From contig JAGVAB010000133.1 of assembly GCA_020060485.1 (NCBI GenBank), positions 1-39,871 on the forward strand: a stretch of DNA of 39,871 nt, given 5' to 3'. The position numbers and the translations under genes were made by a program. This document shows, one piece after another, positions 36,405 through 39,871 of the stretch (positions are counted from its first letter, which is position 1; every line of letters begins with the position of its first letter). This DNA is from Anaerolineales bacterium (lineage in GTDB: Bacteria; Chloroflexota; Anaerolineae; Anaerolineales; Anaerolineaceae). Under the pieces are notes generated by a model. The model ran no database searches. It saw nothing but the letters and a program-made list of their open reading frames with translations, and was not told the origin of the DNA.

Positions 36405-37349
36405 ATGAAAATGAAGATCCATACCGGTATATTGATCCTGCTGACCGCCGCCATGCTGAGCGGCTGTGCCCTGGCCCGACCCTCTGCCGACCCTGCCACA
36501 CAGCCAACCCTGGCCGCATCGAATGAAACCCAAACCGTCCAAACCCTGGAAGCGCAAAGCGCCGCCATCACCCTCGAACCGACCGAAGTTCCACCCAATC
36601 TGCATTCCAGCGGCACGGGTTTCTTCCTGGCTTACCAAAAATGTTTTGACCTGGATGCGGGCCGGCAAACCAGCGAAACGGACGCATCCTGCGATTTCAG
36701 CACGGAACCCGACCCCAGTGGAGCCGGCTTGCAAATAGCCCTGCTGCCTGTAAAACCTGCTGCTTTTGATATCAATTTTGTCCATGAAACCGAACCATCC
36801 TTTGAACAATGCCGGGATACAATCTCTCTGACCAGTGAAGTCGGGTTGATCAATCCCCTCGGCCTGTATCTGTGTTTCAGAACACTTGAAGGCCGCACCG
36901 GTTTCATCCTATTACGCGATATGGACGCTGCCAACGGCATCACTTTCGACTGGAAAACCTTCGAAGATGCACAGGCAGGCGACCTGGCGGCAGTCCAGCC
37001 CCTGCAGGACAGCGCCGAATTTATGGCGGATATCACCGTTCCCGATGGCACTGTCCTCAAACCAGGCGAATCATTTAACAAGACCTGGCGGCTGCGCAAC
37101 AATGGCACATCCACCTGGACAGCAGATTACAAACTGGTCTTCAGCCACGGCGATGATCTGCAAGCCCCAGCCAGAACCAACATTCCCATCCAGGTGGCGC
37201 CCGGGGATACAGTCAACATCTTTGTAGAATTAAAAGCCCCCCAGCAGCCCGGGGAATATATTGCCCACTGGATGCTGATGAATGCCAATGGCGAGCTTTT
37301 CGGCGTTGCCGACAACCAGACCATTTATGTTAAGATCGAAGTGAAATAG
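36405..37349 (+). CDS. Lipoprotein with C-terminal NBR1-type Ig domain
   Basis: The 314-aa protein has a signal peptide ending in the lipobox LSGC. A Thr/Ala-rich linker and a middle region with four cysteines (about residues 75-180) that I do not recognise follow. The last 105 residues match the Ig-like domain first described in NBR1: DITVPDGTVLKPGESFNKTW, then NNGTSTWTADYKLVFSHGD, then PQQPGEYIAHWMLMNANGE. In bacteria this domain occurs on surface proteins and probably mediates binding. GGAG lies 7 nt before the ATG. A strong terminator follows. Its role is unknown; it may join the neighbouring surface complex. Confidence 0.88.
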   Translation: MKMKIHTGILILLTAAMLSGCALARPSADPATQPTLAASNETQTVQTLEAQSAAITLEPTEVPPNLHSSGTGFFLAYQKCFDLDAGRQTSETDASCDFSTEPDPSGAGLQIALLPVKPAAFDINFVHETEPSFEQCRDTISLTSEVGLINPLGLYLCFRTLEGRTGFILLRDMDAANGITFDWKTFEDAQAGDLAAVQPLQDSAEFMADITVPDGTVLKPGESFNKTWRLRNNGTSTWTADYKLVFSHGDDLQAPARTNIPIQVAPGDTVNIFVELKAPQQPGEYIAHWMLMNANGELFGVADNQTIYVKIEVK

Positions 37350-37380
37350 CCTCTTCGCAAATGAACTGCCCGCATGTTTT

Positions 37381-37415
37381 CCCGCCCGTTCCAAAAAACG
37401 GGCGGGAGTTTTTTT
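37381..37415 (+). terminator. Intrinsic terminator of the NBR1-domain gene
   Basis: A perfect 10-bp GC-rich stem (37381-37390 with 37397-37406) with a 6-nt loop is followed by AG and seven T. It lies 32 nt after the stop codon. Confidence 0.92.
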
Positions 37416-37513
37416 GACCGCAGGTTCGCCAATGAAACCCAATGGATGCTCCGGGACATCTGCGAAGGCGTTCGATTTGAATCCTGCAACTTTGGGCCGT
37501 CTTTTGCGTATAC

Positions 37514-37519
37514 TATAAT
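37514..37519 (+). promoter_or_regulatory. -10 element of the 77-aa membrane protein gene
   Basis: A perfect TATAAT lies 24 nt before the ATG, with a TATAC just upstream. The -35 (TTTGGG at 37491) is poor, so the call rests on the -10 alone. Confidence 0.45.
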
Positions 37520-37543
37520 GAGACAAGAAAAGGAGGTCTATCC

Positions 37544-37777
37544 ATGAAATGGTTACTGGATATCATACTTTGGCCCATTAAGGCTATTTTCCACCTGGTG
37601 TTTTTCATCATCGAGCTGGTCGGGCGCTTTGTTGCCGCCCTGATCGGCATGGTGTTGATTGTGGTGGGTATCATTGTCAGCCTGACCCTGGTGGGAGCGC
37701 TCGTCGGTGTGCCGTTAATCATCGTCGGATTCTTCCTGCTTGGGGCAAGCCTGTCCTCTCCCCGGCGCCGCGATTAA
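37544..37777 (+). CDS. Small hydrophobic membrane protein
   Basis: The 77-aa protein has two or three hydrophobic helices and a basic SSPRRRD tail. AAAGGAGG lies 8 nt ahead of the ATG, and the gene is framed by a terminator on each side, so it is a single-gene unit. I do not recognise a family. The strong translation signals argue that it is real. Confidence 0.78.
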   Translation: MKWLLDIILWPIKAIFHLVFFIIELVGRFVAALIGMVLIVVGIIVSLTLVGALVGVPLIIVGFFLLGASLSSPRRRD

Positions 37778-37797
37778 CAGAACTTCAGGGGTATTGC

Positions 37798-37831
37798 TGC
37801 CGTCCTGCTTCACAGCAGGACGGCATTTTTT
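37798..37831 (+). terminator. Intrinsic terminator of the 77-aa gene
   Basis: A perfect 12-bp stem (37798-37809 with 37814-37825) with a TCAC tetraloop is followed by six T. It lies 20 nt after the stop codon. Confidence 0.93.
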
Positions 37832-37954
37832 ACACCTGCATTTAGATTCTCCCTTATCCACGGAATCATGTACAATTGAACATCATCAACAGGCGCTGTA
37901 CCTGGCAATTCATTTTTATATCAGCCGCGTGCAGTACAAAGGAGAAAAGCAATC

Positions 37955-38563
37955 ATGCGCGTAATGATCATTATCGATCACCCCTGGGAAAAAAGCTTCA
38001 ATCATGCCATCCTGCAAGCTCTGACTGATGGCCTTCAGGAAAACCATCACGAGATCGATCTACTCGATCTGAACAAGGACGGCTTCAACCCGCTTATGTC
38101 AGCCGAAGAACTGGCCCTGTATGGAACGGGTAAATACCTGGACCCCAAAGTAGGCAAATACCAGCAGCGCATCATGCTTGCCGACCATTTGGTGTTCATC
38201 TTCCCCATCTGGTGGCAGGTCATGCCTGCGGCATTGAAGGGCTTTCTGGACAAAGTGCTGCTGCACAATTGGGCCTTCATCGATGCCAAACCCACTCCCA
38301 TCGGCAAACTGACCCATATCCAGGGCGCAACCGTCATCACTACTTCGGGAGTGTCCAGCAGCTACTACAGTTTCGTATATCACAATGCCCTCAAGTCCAC
38401 CTTCCTCAAAGGTACACTGCGCTTCTGCGGCATCCACAATGCACGCTGGCTGAATTTTGGCAAGGTAGGCGAGGTAAGCGAAGCCACCCGAAGCCAGTGG
38501 CTGCAAGAAGTTAAGACCCTGGCCCGCCGGCTGACCGACATTCCGCCTGTGCTGCATGACTGA
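37955..38563 (+). CDS. Flavodoxin-fold NAD(P)H oxidoreductase (NQO/KefF type)
   Basis: The 202-aa cytoplasmic protein has the flavodoxin-like fold of NAD(P)H:quinone oxidoreductases. The FMN/FAD-binding start MRVMIIIDHPWEKSFNHAI and the family hallmark PIWWQVMPAALKGFLDKVL near residue 88 are present, as is a TTSG loop near 129. Such enzymes reduce quinones or similar electrophiles with two electrons and so avoid semiquinones; some act as KefF subunits, but no kefC is nearby. AAAGGAG lies 8 nt ahead of the ATG. Confidence 0.9.
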   Translation: MRVMIIIDHPWEKSFNHAILQALTDGLQENHHEIDLLDLNKDGFNPLMSAEELALYGTGKYLDPKVGKYQQRIMLADHLVFIFPIWWQVMPAALKGFLDKVLLHNWAFIDAKPTPIGKLTHIQGATVITTSGVSSSYYSFVYHNALKSTFLKGTLRFCGIHNARWLNFGKVGEVSEATRSQWLQEVKTLARRLTDIPPVLHD

Positions 38564-38640
38564 ACAGAATGCCGTAGCCAGAGCCCATCGACATCATATC
38601 CGAAAGGTAAGGTAACGAGGGACTCTCCCAAATTTGTGCC

Positions 38641-38681
38641 AACCAGCAGCTCACTTTGACAAGCTCAGTGAGCTGCTGGTT
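38641..38681. repeat. 15-bp hairpin with TTGACAAGCTC loop
   Basis: AACCAGCAGCTCACT (38641-38655) pairs perfectly with AGTGAGCTGCTGGTT (38667-38681) around the loop TTGACAAGCTC (38656-38666). The loop is the dispersed 11-nt motif with one change. It lies between the convergent stops of the oxidoreductase and panE genes, is followed by TT only, and may act as a two-way terminator. Confidence 0.8.
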
Positions 38682-38685
38682 TTAC

Positions 38686-39606
38686 TCAGCCTTCTGCCCG
38701 TTCCAGTACGCGGATGATACGCATCACCGTCTCGTTCACCGGCACGGGAACGCCATAGCGCTGCCCCAGCGCCACCACTTTCCCGGCAAAAATCCCCACT
38801 TCCGTTTTACGCCTGGCTTCGATATCCTGCAGCATGGAGGTTTTGCCCACTGGTGAGAGTGTGTTCAACACCGCATACCAATCGGCAATATCCTGCTCCA
38901 CCAGGTTAATCCCCGCCTGTCCAGCCAGAGCCAGCACCTCACGCATCAAGGACTCCATCAACGCCTGGGCATCCACCGAGAACTGAAAAGCCCCATACGG
39001 GGCGCGCATCACTGCCGAAGCCTGGTTGACACCCACATTGACCATGAACTTCCACCACAGGATGCGCAGCATATCTACCGGTGTCTCGTGTAAAATGCCA
39101 GCCCGGTCCAGTGCTTGCCGCACCTGCGACACCCGCGGGCTAATGGAAGTATTCTCCGCTTCGCCAAAGATGATCCTGCCCGGGTTGTTGACCACAACCG
39201 CATTGCCCTCGCGCACCGCATCAATGCCCACTGCGATGGCATACAACAGTTTGTCCATGCCATACACCGCCCCGATCATGTCCTCACTATCCAGACCATT
39301 CATCACAGAGAGGATGGTGGTATGTTCGCCCACAAATCCGCGCAGGTCTGGCAGGGCTTGATCAAGGTGATGGTGCTTCAGACCCACGATGATCAAATCC
39401 ACAGGGGCTTCCGCCTCACCCGGGCGTAGAACAGGAAGGGTATACTGCCTGCCATTGAGGTTGAATCCGGCTTGCCTGAGACGCTGATAGCGTTCACCAT
39501 CGGCGATCAGGATCACCGAATCCGGGTCAGTGTCATAAAATTGGGCCGCGTAGGTCGCACCCAGCGCCCCAGCTCCCAAAATTGCGATCTTCTTGATCTC
39601 TTGCAC
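38686..39606 (-). CDS. panE: 2-dehydropantoate 2-reductase (ketopantoate reductase family)
   Basis: The 306-aa protein reduces ketopantoate to pantoate with NADPH in pantothenate/CoA synthesis. The Rossmann motif GAGALGATYAA is at the N-terminus. The catalytic K-x3-N-x3-N signature is visible in WWKFMVNVGVNQAS, and TSMLQDIEARRKTEV matches the family's C-terminal motif. I chose the GTG at 39606 because AAAGGAG lies 6 nt ahead; an in-frame ATG at 39696 would add 30 residues that do not fit the family. No other pan genes are nearby, and some relatives reduce other 2-oxoacids. Confidence 0.92.
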   Translation of the reverse strand: MQEIKKIAILGAGALGATYAAQFYDTDPDSVILIADGERYQRLRQAGFNLNGRQYTLPVLRPGEAEAPVDLIIVGLKHHHLDQALPDLRGFVGEHTTILSVMNGLDSEDMIGAVYGMDKLLYAIAVGIDAVREGNAVVVNNPGRIIFGEAENTSISPRVSQVRQALDRAGILHETPVDMLRILWWKFMVNVGVNQASAVMRAPYGAFQFSVDAQALMESLMREVLALAGQAGINLVEQDIADWYAVLNTLSPVGKTSMLQDIEARRKTEVGIFAGKVVALGQRYGVPVPVNETVMRIIRVLERAEG

Positions 39607-39649
39607 CACAAACTCCTTTACCCGAAAAATCGGCTCAGATATTTCAAGT

Positions 39650-39655
39650 ATTATA
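39650..39655 (-). promoter_or_regulatory. -10 element of panE
   Basis: On the minus strand a perfect TATAAT lies 43 nt upstream of the GTG start. No convincing -35 is visible at the expected distance. From here to the window end (39871) I see no gene. Confidence 0.45.
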
Positions 39656-39871
39656 CAATCGAAAAAGCTTTGGCCTGTTGCCTTTGGGCCTGTCAAGAAA
39701 CGAACAACTCATCAATTTCCCATGGCATTCTCAAGAAAGCTTGACATCTACGATTTTCCAAAACGGTCAAGATCATCCAGACCAAAGTAGATGCAAAATG
39801 CTGATGATAATGGGCTGCCCTCTGCCGCCATTTCTCCCCCGGCACGGATGGCATTTGTAAATCAGACTTCA

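Noticed and set aside
39607..39696. ATG at 39696 as the panE start
   Set aside because: It adds 30 residues before the Rossmann motif and passes over a -10 element. The GTG at 39606 has an ideal AAAGGAG site.

Overview
The window looks like chromosomal DNA of a Chloroflexota bacterium, most likely of the Anaerolineae type. That placement is inferred from moderately high GC content, many lipoproteins with extracellular Ig-like, cohesin, dockerin and LysM modules, a T-box-controlled valS, and many short intergenic palindromic repeats. No rRNA, tRNA, CRISPR array, prophage or transposase was seen. I count 32 protein genes.

Layout. (1) 1-3359: a consensus promoter and T-box leader followed by valS. 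(2) 3360-3919: a perfect 18-bp inverted repeat and a tandem array with a period of about 121 bp. (3) 3920-9602: an uncharacterised 574-aa protein with a nucleosidase-like C-terminus, an EamA exporter, the AzlCD amino-acid exporter, a PilZ protein and a pentapeptide-repeat protein, with a BIME-like palindrome pair between the last two. (4) 9646-16343: a giant alpha-2-macroglobulin-like lipoprotein that has lost its thioester motif, a PAP2 phosphatase and a 52-aa membrane protein. (5) 16441-27542: a CarH/LitR-like MerR-B12 regulator, divergent from eleven consecutive plus-strand genes. These are an FtsX-type ABC pair, DegV, DUF1475-like, TspO/MBR, DNA photolyase, Rieske oxygenase, DUF4345-like, MFS exporter, DUF3159-like and a peroxiredoxin-like gene with an in-frame TGA. 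(6) 27578-32597: an M1-like metallopeptidase lipoprotein, ChrA, a terpenoid-cyclase-like toroid protein and a cNMP-HD-GYP protein. (7) 32903-37777: a secreted papain-like protease ending in a dockerin, overlapped by a cohesin-LysM lipoprotein gene, then an NBR1-Ig lipoprotein and a small membrane protein. (8) 37955-39606: a flavodoxin-fold oxidoreductase and a ketopantoate reductase.

Two systems stand out. First, the peroxiredoxin-like gene at 27072-27542 reads through TGA at codon 44, exactly where the peroxidatic cysteine belongs (T-x-x-U-P-F-C). A compact stem-loop lies 25 nt downstream with G at the second loop position, which fits a bacterial SECIS. I read it as a selenoprotein at the end of a possible light and oxidative-stress cluster headed by the B12-binding regulator. 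Second, the dockerin-bearing cysteine protease and the cohesin-LysM lipoprotein overlap by 4 nt (ATGA). This suggests a minimal surface complex in which the protease docks onto an envelope-anchored scaffold.

A further pattern is a family of dispersed hairpins sharing an 11-nt loop (TCGACAAGCYC or close) on stems of different sequence. Members lie near 485, 3511-3862, 32672 and 38641, with a degenerate copy near 15441.
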